NCBI GenBank assembly: GCA_035048495.1
Contig: CM068541.1
Location: 14,205,929-14,269,928, forward strand
DNA length: 64,000 nt
Origin: Euptelea pleiosperma
Taxonomy: Eukaryota; Streptophyta; Magnoliopsida; Ranunculales; Eupteleaceae
Direction of reading: 5' to 3'
Part shown: positions 31,601 to 38,671 of the stretch, piece by piece
How positions within the stretch are numbered: position 1 is the first letter of the stretch
Layout: each line of letters opens with the position of its first letter
Notes under the pieces: generated by a model
What the model saw: the letters and a program-made list of their open reading frames with translations, nothing else
What the model was told of the DNA's origin: nothing
Databases searched by the model: none
Translations under genes and position numbers: made by a program

Positions 31601-32909
31601 TCAGGAATCGTGTTCTTGGCCGTGGATTTTGAGAATCCGACGGTGGTTGATAGTGCCACCAAAAGTGATGCCAGCTCAGTGCTACCAACCACTGATCGAT
31701 TTTCGGAATCCACGGCCGAGAACACGACTCCCTAGAGGGGGTAGAAAAAGGGGGGCTCCTGAGCCCGACCCTTTGAACAAGTTTTTCGTTTACAAAAGAT
31801 TTAGTGAGATGCAATTTTGTCTAGGAAAAAAAGATTGGAGAAGAATCACTAAATTGATCGGTCTTTGAAATTTGTATGGTAGACTAAATGTTTTCCAACC
31901 ATCCATGAACAGTGAACACCTTATTCTAGCCCCATAATGGCAAGTGACCGAGTAATTGGTCCAAATAAACTCATTAATTATCATGAGTCGATCAACAAAG
32001 GGGGACCCTACCTTGATCTAAGGTCTTTTATTGGGTGTTCAAAAAGAGAAGAGATCATACATTTCTGTCACATGGCAAACGGTGACCTCACTACAATTGC
32101 ACCGAATTACAGATGTCCAACTTTGATTCGCACAAGAGCCAGATCCAAAGTTCGGCAGAGTTTGCTGAATTCTATACTTGGAGAGAGTGGAAGAGTCAGA
32201 TAATTGAGAGGAGGACAGCGGCTTCAACTTGGAGACAATGGTGTTAAGAGCAATTACTGCGACATATTTAAGTACACAAAGTGAGACATGTAACGTAATC
32301 TAATCTTAATCAAGTCAAAATACTACAAACGGATTTTTGATGCAATAATACGTTATCAAAGATAACATACAACAGTGTTTGATTGCAAAGAAAATTTTCC
32401 CGAGAAAATACATGTGGGAAATGTCTTCAATGGCGCCGTTGATTGATTGCATATGAGAACACATATTTCAATCACCTGAGACCTTATTTTCAGGTGGAAA
32501 TGAATTCTCACCTATTTGGATGGGAAATGAATTCCGAGTAGGGAAAATTATACAGATTTAAAATGGGTATCTAACAAGAGACAGTTGTGTTTTTCCAAAG
32601 AAAATGCAATTTTTCCACTTGGAAATCAAACACGCCTTAAGTAAAATGCAATTTTCTCGCTTTAAAAAAAATCTCATTATCCTGTTGTGCATGGTACTAG
32701 TGTCTACTAAGGAACTCTCTCTCTTTCTCTCTTTCTCTCTCAATATGTATAGGAAAGCTTAAGACTGAAATATCTGGGAGTTTCAGAATTAAAAGATGTC
32801 TACCTTCATTTGGCGCCAACGTTTTATCAGCTGCATTCTGTTGTTGTGTGAGGAGAAGCAAGAGAAAAATAGAGAATAAGAGCCTTGGAGAAGACAAATG
32901 TTTTCCCAT
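10599..32909 (-). CDS. Gene A: LRR-VIII receptor-kinase ectodomain, split gene, 3' end missing
   Basis: Fifteen minus-strand exons can be read, E1 at 32804-32909 to E15 at about 10599-10671. Exons E2-E14 have AG/GT borders, and the twelve junctions E2/E3 to E13/E14 each restore a codon in phase 2 without a stop. The protein has a signal peptide, an N-terminal Cys-bearing cap, and about 12 LRRs, mostly one per 72-bp exon. Landmarks such as ISDLNETSEGG and LRNCSITGQIPDYIG are typical of LRR-VIII receptor kinases (SP-LRR-malectin-TM-kinase), plasma-membrane receptors. No malectin, TM or kinase exons are found below 10.6 kb, so the gene is truncated or its 3' part lies outside the window. Introns are packed with transposons, one being 12.5 kb. 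The ligand is unknown. Confidence 0.8.
10826..10894 (-). CDS. Gene A exon 14: LRR
   Basis: A 69-bp phase-2 exon (acceptor tttcag, donor gtaagc) encoding DMSFNKLTGEVPKSINNL. It follows exon 13 in the order expected for the family (LRNCS, then D.SFNKLTG), which supports the long-intron model. Confidence 0.75.
11640..11910 (+). mobile_element. Copia LTR 3' part with PBS
   Basis: A TATA box (tataaatag, about 11754-11762), a pyrimidine-rich leader and then a primer-binding site TTGATATCAGAGCC (11897-11910, one change from the tRNA-iMet complement) mark the end of a plus-strand LTR. The 5' LTR end and internal ORFs are missing. Confidence 0.55.
11944..12003. repeat. Short tandem repeat in copia leader
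   Basis: About four imperfect 14-15-bp units of the form ca(c/t)gtgaa(c/t)agt follow the PBS at 11897-11910. It is probably part of the retroelement leader. Confidence 0.6.
12061..13707 (-). pseudogene. Old LINE, 3' half (minus strand): RT palm to RNase H tail
   Basis: A T tract at 12061-12073 is the minus-strand poly(A) tail. Going upstream on the minus strand: an RNase H-like C-terminus (12112-12318; FRQTNRAANFMAYL), the zf-RVT region (12325-12726), RT thumb/connection (12956-13144; KLEAWTWNFIWSGNIDIRKF, WEKLCFPVEEGGLG) and the RT catalytic core (13401-13640; after a frameshift LLYADDVFIFCKC, with GGPLSPLLFCIAKE upstream). Frameshifts are present. It is split at 13693-13707 by the younger LINE; the rest continues at 20158. 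Confidence 0.8.
13693..13707. repeat. 15-bp target-site duplication of LINE (left)
   Basis: aataattcagagaat, identical to 20158-20172. Removing the element and one copy restores the older LINE frame as AFGFSELFISWINTLL on the minus strand. Confidence 0.9.
13751..15127 (+). pseudogene. LINE ORF1, N-terminal part
   Basis: 458 codons from an ATG at 13751 (an ATG at 13743 stops after three codons). The segment around residues 240-300 (WVSVQGLPFHLWNNSMFELI, then GLVDVDAA) is the DUF4283 / zf-CCHC_4-type region typical of plant LINE ORF1, an RNA-binding gag-like protein of the LINE ribonucleoprotein. I see no CCHC zinc knuckle. The ORF ends early; frame 1 carries the continuation from about 15061 (with one stop at 15166-15168), so a frameshift probably split one longer ORF1 ending at 16398. 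Confidence 0.75.
15298..16398 (+). pseudogene. LINE ORF1, C-terminal part
   Basis: 366 open codons, Ser/Pro/Thr-rich and without recognisable domains, in a different frame from 13751-15127. There is no good ATG at its start (GTG at 15298), and upstream in-frame codons run back to the stop at 15166, consistent with a frameshifted and stopped extension of ORF1. Its end overlaps the ORF2 start by 11 bp. Confidence 0.65.
16388..20028 (+). pseudogene. LINE ORF2: APE endonuclease, reverse transcriptase, zf-RVT
   Basis: Starts MNPKILSWNVWGLGNRDKR. Endonuclease: N9, E38 (LQETK), D143/N145 (GGDFN) and D226/H227 (SDH) are all present in 16388-17120. RT: APGPDGF, DYRPISLVGSTYKIIAKVLA, KIDMEKAYDHVNWEF, GLPQGDPLSPFLF and FADD (18431-18442). 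C-terminal zf-RVT: CKRGGELVDHLFIHC. No RNase H follows. Lesions: frameshifts near 17430-17460, TAG at 17776-17778, a +1 shift near 18279, TAG at 19079-19081, and a one-T loss in a T run near 19552. It nicks target DNA and copies the LINE RNA (family knowledge). It is inactive as read, though every domain is preserved. Confidence 0.85.
20123..20128 (+). terminator. Poly(A) signal of the young LINE
   Basis: aataaa, 14 bp before the A-rich tail beginning at 20142. Confidence 0.7.
20158..20172. repeat. 15-bp target-site duplication of LINE (right)
   Basis: Identical to 13693-13707, directly after the (taa)n tail. Confidence 0.9.
20158..22855 (-). pseudogene. Old LINE, 5' half (minus strand): ORF1 zinc knuckle to RT
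   Basis: Continuation of the 12061-13707 LINE. From the 5' end (right): an ORF1 zinc knuckle near 22787-22850 (CNRCCFIGHSLHQC, CX2CX4HX4C), ORF1 tail (22042-22667), endonuclease (about 21330-21842; GLFYTWTNGRGTRQHIKMKL), linker (20781-21253; SRIKWLAKGDRNTSFFHTTA) and RT (20160-20760; IHKAFDTVDWDFLISILRAF). Many frameshifts. The reading frame crosses to 13707 when the younger insertion and one TSD copy are removed. Confidence 0.8.
22855..23039 (+). mobile_element. 171-bp LTR with upstream polypurine tract
   Basis: cttgagggagag (about 22857-22868) precedes a short LTR, 22869-23039, with perfect inverted ends TGTTAG/CTAACA. A polypurine tract on the left marks it as a 3' LTR on the plus strand. 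The partner LTR is absent and no 5-bp direct repeat flanks it. The size suits a TRIM or a short-LTR copia. Confidence 0.55.
23414..23485 (-). CDS. Gene A exon 13: LRR
   Basis: A 72-bp phase-2 exon (acceptor atgcag, donor gtaagc) encoding ILRNCSITGQIPDYIGYI, the conserved LRNC block. The next exon is about 12.5 kb away across nested LINEs. Confidence 0.85.
23570..23650 (-). CDS. Gene A exon 12: irregular LRR
   Basis: An 81-bp phase-2 exon (acceptor ctccag, donor gtgagac) encoding MISDLNETSEGGLLFPDII. The ISDLN.T motif with an irregular repeat is a recognisable landmark of LRR-VIII ectodomains. Confidence 0.85.
23749..23814 (-). CDS. Gene A exon 11: LRR
   Basis: A 66-bp phase-2 exon (acceptor ttgcag, donor gtaatcgc) encoding ILLGNNFQGPLPISGLANL. 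It is two codons shorter than the standard unit. Confidence 0.85.
23899..23970 (-). CDS. Gene A exon 10: LRR
   Basis: A 72-bp phase-2 exon (acceptor ttgcag, donor gtaactat) encoding DVSGNNFSGPIPQVIENW. Confidence 0.85.
24130..24420 (-). pseudogene. LINE zf-RVT-like scrap inside the MULE
   Basis: The minus frame WKHLWLTPIPLKLILSF continues with FRSLLHQRGLHLAIPLPF. This resembles the zf-RVT region of plant LINEs (pattern LP.R..L..RG), but the conserved cysteines are degenerate. It could be a captured or inserted LINE piece. The assignment is tentative. Confidence 0.4.
24733..24811. repeat. GC-rich hairpin in the MULE
   Basis: gacggccggccacga (24733-24747) and tcgtggccggccgtc (24797-24811) are perfect 15-bp inverted repeats; further partial pairing (ggtaggttggt / accaacccac) extends inward. 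Confidence 0.85.
25026..25097 (-). CDS. Gene A exon 9: LRR
   Basis: A 72-bp phase-2 exon (acceptor ttgcag, donor gtgagtgg) encoding YLSSNVFIGGFPKSFAHF. A MULE insertion begins 25 bp beyond its donor site. Confidence 0.85.
25869..26240 (-). mobile_element. TRIM retrotransposon, 372 bp, in intron 8 of gene A
   Basis: Two 84-bp LTRs (25869-25952, 26157-26240) start TGTTAAGACCC and end GATCGTAACA, with about nine differences by eye. A perfect 5-bp TSD, gtccc, lies at 25864-25868 and 26241-26245. On the minus strand a TGGTATCAAAGTC primer-binding site follows the right LTR with a two-base gap (TT), so the element is minus-oriented. The internal 204 bp has no ORF. It depends on a helper for mobility (family knowledge). 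Confidence 0.9.
26314..26385 (-). CDS. Gene A exon 8: LRR
   Basis: A 72-bp phase-2 exon (acceptor tcaaag, donor gtaagt) encoding DVFENRLSGFLPEALGNL. The intron to exon 7 is only about 78 bp. A TRIM element sits about 70 bp downstream in the next intron. Confidence 0.85.
26464..26535 (-). CDS. Gene A exon 7: LRR
   Basis: A 72-bp phase-2 exon (acceptor ttgcag, donor gtatgtt) encoding SLWGNDLSGRIPDELGNI. Confidence 0.85.
26987..27192. mobile_element. Foldback MITE in intron 6 of gene A
   Basis: Left arm 26987-27065 and right arm 27114-27192 are inverted, ungapped 79-bp copies (ggcccacac... / ...gtgtgggcc) with roughly 13 mismatches, around a 48-bp loop. Related sequence fragments (motif 'atcag..tgatt.gt.att') recur near 25530, 26850, 27440, 28645, 31275, 31355 and 37955. 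Confidence 0.7.
27713..27784 (-). CDS. Gene A exon 6: LRR (duplicated unit 2)
   Basis: A 72-bp phase-2 exon encoding DLSQNYLNGSIPADLGGL. The acceptor aaacag and donor gtaag are shared with exon 5. The second half differs (LSSLYEL versus PSLSYL), so both may be used. Confidence 0.85.
27886..27957 (-). CDS. Gene A exon 5: LRR (duplicated unit 1)
   Basis: A 72-bp phase-2 exon encoding DLSQNYLNGSIPAELGAF. It is nearly identical to exon 6 over its first half; the two lie 173 bp apart as a tandem exon-plus-intron duplication. Confidence 0.85.
28960..29031 (-). CDS. Gene A exon 4: LRR
   Basis: A 72-bp phase-2 exon (acceptor aacag, donor gtaagctc) encoding DLSNNLLKGSIPLVLGKL. Confidence 0.85.
29500..30570. 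repeat. Four-copy repeat cluster in intron 3 of gene A
   Basis: Related segments begin near 29505, 29682, 30025 and 30430 with the core 'gcccacggcactctccgaca' and 'caaaatcgggtg', followed by 'gatctcagcca'. Each copy ends near a tgtgttttgt(t/g)atatag-like sequence where preserved. Copies are in direct orientation and diverged. The family is unknown. Confidence 0.6.
30728..30799 (-). CDS. Gene A exon 3: first LRR
   Basis: A 72-bp phase-2 exon (acceptor ttacag, donor gtaagaa) encoding DFSDRQLTGIIPGELADL. The junction with exon 2 gives VTEI-DFS. Confidence 0.85.
31586..31763. mobile_element. Palindromic MITE (178 bp)
   Basis: The left end CTCAGGAGCCCCC... and right end ...GGGGGCTCCTGAG are inverted repeats that continue inward through gtgttcttggccgtggatt and its complement aatccacggccgagaacac. 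A partial direct copy of the left arm lies at 31471-31557, and an end of the same family occurs near 30355-30390. The TSD is unclear. Confidence 0.65.
32061..32256 (-). CDS. Gene A exon 2: N-terminal cap
   Basis: The acceptor is tcgcag and the donor gtatgatc. It encodes VIALNTIVSKLKPLSS, then SGSCANQSWTSVIRCNCSE and TVCHVTE. The paired cysteines and CNCS/CHVT motif form the cap that precedes the LRRs in LRR-VIII kinases. The 196-bp length turns phase 1 into phase 2. A diverged tandem copy lies at 35666-35861. Confidence 0.8.
32375..32636. mobile_element. Harbinger/Tourist-like MITE, copy in duplication 1
   Basis: Its TIRs have the core tgtttgattgc / caatcaaacacgcc, as in 36483-36746 and 44044-44337. 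The left end is eroded; a TTA follows the right end. Confidence 0.6.
32804..32909 (-). CDS. Gene A exon 1: start codon and signal peptide
   Basis: ATG at 32909 opens MGKHLSSPRLLFSIFLLLLL followed by TQQQNAADKTLAPNE. A basic start, a run of Leu/Ile/Phe and a small-residue region make a clear signal peptide. The exon ends in phase 1 (GAAG, then gtagac). The following NE-V junction to exon 2 matches the family pattern ahead of a VxALxxI helix. Confidence 0.75.
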
Positions 32910-33076
32910 TTCTCTCTCACAGAGCTTCCCGATAACTCAATACGAAAACAGGAAGAACAAAATAAATAGGGAATCATTCCTCACTTGGTCCACACCACGG
33001 TTAGCAAATTTTCCACTTTTTTGAAAAATACTTGGTTTTTGAAAACACCTTTCAAACAGTGTTTACAGAACATCGT

Positions 33077-33098
33077 AAAAAAAAAAAAAAAAAAAAAA
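33077..33098. repeat. Poly(A) tract
   Basis: A run of about 22 A in non-coding DNA upstream of gene A exon 1. Confidence 0.9.
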
Positions 33099-34025
33099 TC
33101 AAAACAGACCCAGGAAAGATCAATAATTGAAAAATATCCCGTAGTTTTCAAATTTTAAAAAAATCTCATGAATAAAACTCATTATTGTTTATAAAAATTA
33201 AAGAAAATTTTTATTTATAATATATGTCATATGGTTTCAGTTTTATTATATATGTATACGTTTTTTTTTAATGTTTAGTTTTGGGCTAAAAAAGTATTAA
33301 ATCTGAAGTCCTCACTTACCCTTGTGTGTTTTTTACTGCGCTTTTTTTTAAGACAAATCATTTTAAAATCACATTTTTTTTTGTTTTTGCCCCTGTACGT
33401 TACAATAAGTTACAACGGAAAAAACGGTAACACCCCCAGTACGTTATACCGATATAACCCCTTTTTAAACCTTGGAAAATCCAACCACCTACTTTATAAG
33501 ACTTTTAAATTTTTCATTATTAAAGAGTAATTTTAGTTGAGGAAATCTTCTTAATAAATTAAGGAAGTGCAATCTCTTGAACAAAAACAAAAAAAAAAGG
33601 AAATTAGTCAATCACAACAAAAAAAGTAAGAAAAGATCAAATGTTGGGGGGCGTAAGTAACATTATTAGTGCTCTTTTTTTTGTGACGTTGGATCACAAT
33701 CTACTAATCATGTGGATCGCACATGCCCACCCCCACTAAGTAAGGATAGAATAAAGCGCTTTAATTAGCGGCGTTTGCCCCCTCCACTAAGTCACTAAAT
33801 ACGAATAAAGCGCACAATACGAATAAAGCGCTCAATAGAGAGACTTTTTATCTAGATTTTAGAAATTAGTGAGCTTGCTTTATCCTGACACGTGAAGTTA
33901 AGAAAGAAAAAAAGATCTTTTGGAAAAAAAGAAGTTAAGAGAAAATCACTAGAACTCATTTTCTCTTTTACTAATGTTTGTCTTAATGCCATGTGTTGTA
34001 CATGATGCTCAAGTAATTACATGTG

Positions 34026-34698
34026 GTCTAGACCAAGGTTTAGAGGAGGCCGTTTGGCAGTGTTACCGTTAAAATGGCCATAAAACGGATTGAAACGGCC
34101 AGGGGCAAACATGAAAAAAAAAAAAAAATGAAAAAAAAATGGAATTTAATGTATTTTAACGATTTTAATGCAATTTAACAGAAAAAGTGGTGCTGAAATT
34201 CCAAATTTGAAATTTCAAAATTTAAAAAAAAAAAAGAATTTAACAGATTTACCGGCTGTTTTTTTTCACAAAATTTTTCAGAATTTAACGGCTGTTAAGA
34301 CGATTTTAACGGCCGTTAAAACAAACAAAAAAATGGCCATTAGATTTAAAGCGTCAAATGTGTTTAAACAGTTTTAATGGAAATGGGCTTGGGGCGTTAC
34401 AGTTTAAACGGCCATTAAAACCGTTTAAACGACCATTTTTAAAACCATGGTCTAGACCAAGGTTTAAAAGGGGACGTTATAACGGTTTAACAGACTGGGG
34501 GAGAATTTCAAATTTTCAAAAATGAAAAATAACGGAAATCACAGCCTTTTTTCACAAAAATTTCCAGAAAACAACGGTTGTTATTTTTGTTATAACAGAA
34601 AATAACGGCCGTCATTTTAGGTGTTTTAATGGTAGGTAACATAACGGGGGGAGGTCCTAATCCACTATAGCGGCCATTTTTTTAACCATGTTCTAGAC
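34026..34698. mobile_element. Two-unit hAT-like MITE tandem array (duplication copy 1)
   Basis: Units 34034-34449 and 34458-34690 start CAAGGTTTA and end (T/A)AACCATG, an imperfect TIR. The junctions are gtctagac (34026-34033), gtctagac (34450-34457) and ttctagac (34691-34698), that is, a shared 8-bp TSD. The interiors are rich in aacggccgtta palindromes. There is no ORF. Confidence 0.65.
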
Positions 34699-35665
34699 TA
34701 AAAGATCATTAAATTTACTTGATTTCATAGGTTTTAGAAACTTTTATGATGAAAAATGGTCGGCTTCAACCTAGTACGAAATAGGCCCATTACGGTTGCC
34801 CTTAGAAAAGTTTACTAGAAATAATTTTTACCCTAGTCTCTGTATGATTGCCCTGAATAAGTTTTCTAGAAATGATTTTTGCATATAAATGTCTTATTCT
34901 ATACCAATAGTTCTTGACATACGAATCCTTTTTCTGCAAAACGTTTATTGATCACCACACAAAGCCTATGGTTGCCATGAATAAGTTTTCTAGAAATGAT
35001 TTTTGCATATAAAAGTTATAAAACTTCTTTCTGTATCGCACTTTTCTAGCATGCAAATCCTTTTTCTGCAAAACATTTCGTTGATCACCATACAGACCTA
35101 AATATCCAAAAGGTTTCTAGATCAACACATTTTGATATACAACTCATTTTCTTTAATTTTGTGGATAAAAGCGAATCTGATCTGATACGAAGTTCTACTA
35201 TTTTTACCATGTCACATCTAAATGATCCGATCTCTTATGAAATCGGTACCGGTTTAGTGTAGTTTTAAATCTGATTGGCACTAGATGGACAATAATCTGA
35301 TTCGAACATATTCACTGGGAGTCCTACTTCAGATATGAGTCAACTTTTTCACGTCTAAAATGGCTATCCAAACAGGCCCTAAATATTTTCGAAGTTTAAA
35401 AATTTTATGTATTTTTTCTTAGGGTAATTTTAGTCACACCCGTCAAAACTTGAGGGCACTCGACCTGCTGAGAGCACCCCACTTAGACTAAATGTTTTCC
35501 AACCATCGATGAACAGTGAACACCTTATCCTAGCCCCATAATGGAAAGTGGCTGAGTAATTGGTCCAAATAAACTCATTAATCATCATGAGTCGATCAAC
35601 AAAGGTGTACCCTACCTTGATCTAAGGTCTTTTATTGGCAGTTCAAAAAAGAAAAGAGATCATAC

Positions 35666-35861
35666 ATTTCTGTCACATGGCAAACGGTGTCCTCACTACA
35701 ATTGCACCGAATTACAGATGTCCAACTTTGATTCGCACAAGAGCCAGATCCAAAGTTCGGCAGAATTTGCTGAATTCTATACTTGGAGAGAGCGGAAGAG
35801 TCAGATAATTGAGAGGACGACAGCGGCTTCAACTTGGAGACGATGGTGTTAAGAGCAATTA
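35666..35861 (-). pseudogene. Duplicated exon 2 of gene A with lost splice acceptor
   Basis: A 196-bp copy of exon 2 (32061-32256) with intact frame (VIALNTIVSKLKPLSS ... CNCSEDTVCHVTE) and the same gtatgatc donor. The acceptor has changed from tcgcag to tcacgg, so it has no AG. No exon-1 counterpart exists in this copy. Confidence 0.8.
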
Positions 35862-35963
35862 CCGTGATATTTAAGTACACAAAGTGAGACATGTAACGTA
35901 ATCTAATCTTAATCAAGACACTACAAACGGATTTTTGATGCAATAATACGTTATCAACATTAA

Positions 35964-36479
35964 GGGCCTGTTTGGTAGGTGAGAAAAAGAGTTCCCCTGG
36001 CGAATATTTAGCCAGGCAAATATTATCTTGGCTAAATTTGTTCATATAAATATTTAACAATGTTTGGTACGTGTATAAGCTAGCTTACTACTGCTTACTT
36101 CATTTTCTTTCAATTTGAGTGGGTCCCACATATCAAAGTAAATCAAAAATGGGTTAGGCCAGTGTGGGAACCACATATTATGTCAAAGGATAAAAAAAAC
36201 TCATTTTTATCTTTTTTATATATTAAAAAACTCAATTTTATTAAAAATAGTGATTTTCCCATGAGAAAATAAAAATTTCCAACCAACGCTTAATCGGTGT
36301 GAAAATATTTACAAAGGGGAGGGGGGAAGGTGGTCAAATATTTTCCCACCACGGCAGGCAAATTTGTGGGCCCAGTTAAATATTCGCCGGGGGCAAGTGG
36401 CTGCCAAACACGCCCTGGCAAATATTAGCTCGAGCAAATATTTTATTTTTCCACCGTGGTGCATTACCAAACAGGCCCT
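35964..36479. mobile_element. Harbinger/Tourist-like TIR element, 516 bp
   Basis: TIRs GGGCCTGTTTGGTA / TACCAAACAGGCCC are flanked by TAA TSDs (35961-35963, 36480-36482). It is absent from the equivalent place in duplication copy 1 (about 32360). No transposase is visible. Confidence 0.8.
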
Positions 36480-36482
36480 AAA

Positions 36483-36746
36483 GGGCGCATTTGATTGCAA
36501 AGAAAATTTTCCGAAGAAAATACATGTGGGAAATGTCTTAAATGGCGTTGATTGATTGCAAATGAGAACACATATTTCAATCACCTGAGAGCGTATTTTT
36601 CAGGTGGAAATGAATTCTCACCTATTTGGATGGGAAATGAACTCCGAGTAGGGAAAATTATACAGATTTAAAATGGGTATCTAATAAGAGACAGTTGTAT
36701 TTTCCCAAAGAAAATGCAATTTTCCCACTTGGCAATCAAACACGCC
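36483..36746. mobile_element. Harbinger/Tourist-like MITE, copy in duplication 2
   Basis: Starts GGGCGCATTTGATTGC and ends GCAATCAAACACGCC, followed by TTA. It is the counterpart of 32375-32636, so it predates the duplication. Confidence 0.65.
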
Positions 36747-37224
36747 TTAAGTAAAATGCAATTTTCTCGCTTTAAAAAAAATCTCATTAACCTGTTGTGC
36801 ATGGTACTAGTTTTTATAATATATGTCACTTATTTTATGTTTATAAAATATTTTTAGAAAATATGAAAATATTCCGAGATAATTGGAGACCTGATAAATG
36901 AGATATATGTTTTGAAAATTATTAGCATTATTTATTTTACTTATACCGGAGAGAAACATCATACACTTTCGATTCTATTATACTTATATTATACCCTGTA
37001 TATCTTTCTTTTTTTTTTTTACCCTGTATATCTCATTATGAGCATGAACACGTACATATATGTATACGTTTTCTTGAGCGCTTCGGTTTGGGCTAAAAAA
37101 GTATTAAATCCAAAGTCCTCACTTATTGATATTTAGATGTTCTTGTGTTTTTTTATTGTACTTTTTTTTTTAAAGATAAATCATTTTAAATTCATGTTTT
37201 TTTTCATTTTTGCCTCTGTCCGTT

Positions 37225-37625
37225 ATAATAAGTTACAACGGAAAAAACGGTAACACCCCCAGTAGATTATACCGATATAACGGTCTGGGGGAATTACCCT
37301 TTTTTTCCGTTATAACGAGAAAAAAACGCACTCAGAGGCAAAACGGAAAAAATGAAAAATAATGGAAGTAACGGAAAATAACGGAAAAAAAGGCTCTGAA
37401 ATTTAAATTTTGAATTTTGAAATTTCAAAATTTCAGAAACGGAAAAAATGGCCATTTTTTTCAGAAAATAACAGTCGTTATTTTTGTTATAACGGAAAAA
37501 TAACGGAAAATAACGGCCATTATTTTCTGGGCGTTTTAACTGTACGTAACGTAACCGGGTAGGTCCGAATCCGTTATAACGGCTGTTATTTTTGTTATAA
37601 CGGCCGATTTTTAAACCTTGCTTGG
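37225..37625. repeat. Related 'aacgg' TIR element, longer copy
   Basis: Dense in ccgttataacgg palindromes and ends in tttttaaaccttg, the complement of the CAAGGTTTAAA end of the hAT-like array units. The counterpart in duplication copy 1 (33395-33475) is only about 80 bp, so it was deleted there or expanded here. Confidence 0.5.
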
Positions 37626-38038
37626 AAACACCAATTACCACCTACTTTATACGACTTCTAAAATTTTCATTATTAAAGTAATTTTAGTGGAAGAAATCTT
37701 CTTAAGAAAATTAAAGAAGCGGGTGCATAAGTAAGAAAAGATCAAATGTGGGTGCATAAGTAACATTAATAGTGCTCTATGACTAACGAAAAAGGAATAA
37801 AGAAAAAGAAGAGATGCCACTGTGGTACGTTAGATCACTGTCTACTAATCATGTGGATCACACATGCCCGCCCTACCACGGAAATATTTTAGATGCAGAG
37901 GAATTTGGATGCAGGGGGGCTCTCGTAGCCCTAAAATCTAGGGCTAGAGAAAACCAATCAGACTGAATTTTTGTATGTATATCCACGAAGGGGTGGGCTA
38001 AACATCCATGTGGTCTAAAATTTCCCCACCCCTTCTAA

Positions 38039-38374
38039 GAGCATCTCCAATGGAGGTCTCCAATTTGGAGCACATAAATATTAATTTTTAATATAAAGTA
38101 CTTTTACAGCACTTCAGTAACCGTGTTTACTCCAACCCCAGTCTCTTATTTTATCTCTAAATCACTGGTCCTCTCAAAAGCACCAAGGATACAAATGGAA
38201 ATAGAATTTAATATAACATTTTAAAAAGGTCAAAACTGTCATTAATCAACATCAACAGTAATAGAGACCCCCAGATTTTGGAGACTCAAAAAGGGGTCTC
38301 TAGAATGGAGACCCTTTTGGAGTACAGTTGGAGGGTCTCTATTTTACAGAAATAGAACACGGTTGGAGATGCTC
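38039..38374. mobile_element. Harbinger/Tourist-like MITE, 336 bp
   Basis: TIRs GAGCATCTCCAA / TTGGAGATGCTC with TAA TSDs (38036-38038, 38375-38377). The matching site in duplication copy 1 is empty, with a single TAA at 33737-33739 (cactaagtaagg). Confidence 0.85.
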
Positions 38375-38671
38375 TAAGTAAAGAATAGAATAAAGCGCAG
38401 CATTTTTCCCCTCCACTAGTCACTTAGTGCGAATAAAGCACACAATACGAATAAAGCGACTTTTTATCAAGATTTTAGAAATCATGGAGGATTAGTGAGC
38501 TTGCTTTATCTTGACATGTGAAGATAAGAAAGAAAAAAAGATCTTTTGGAAAAAAAGATCTTATGAGAAAATCACTAGAACTCATTTTCTCTTTTACTGA
38601 TGTTTGTCTTAATGCCACATGTGTTGTACATGATGCTCAAGTAATTACATTGCACTTTTTATAAACATGTG

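Larger units (their letters stand above)
31881..35487. repeat. Tandem segmental duplication, copy 1
   Basis: Starts with agactaaatgttttccaacc, repeated at 35488. It includes gene A exons 1 and 2, a TTTGATTGC MITE (32375-32636), a two-unit hAT-like MITE array and downstream intergenic DNA. It is collinear with copy 2 except for insertions and deletions. Confidence 0.85.

Noticed and set aside
31454..31868. Two repetitive plus-strand frames with GAPSQESCSWPW repeats
   Set aside because: They are translations of the direct and inverted copies of a MITE arm.
32715..32743. CT/GA repeat next to exon 1 of gene A as a promoter GAGA element
   Set aside because: On the minus strand it lies downstream of exon 1, inside intron 1, not upstream of the start.
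36309..36584. 91-codon minus frame
   Set aside because: It lies in and across the end of the Harbinger-like element 35964-36479; no homology.
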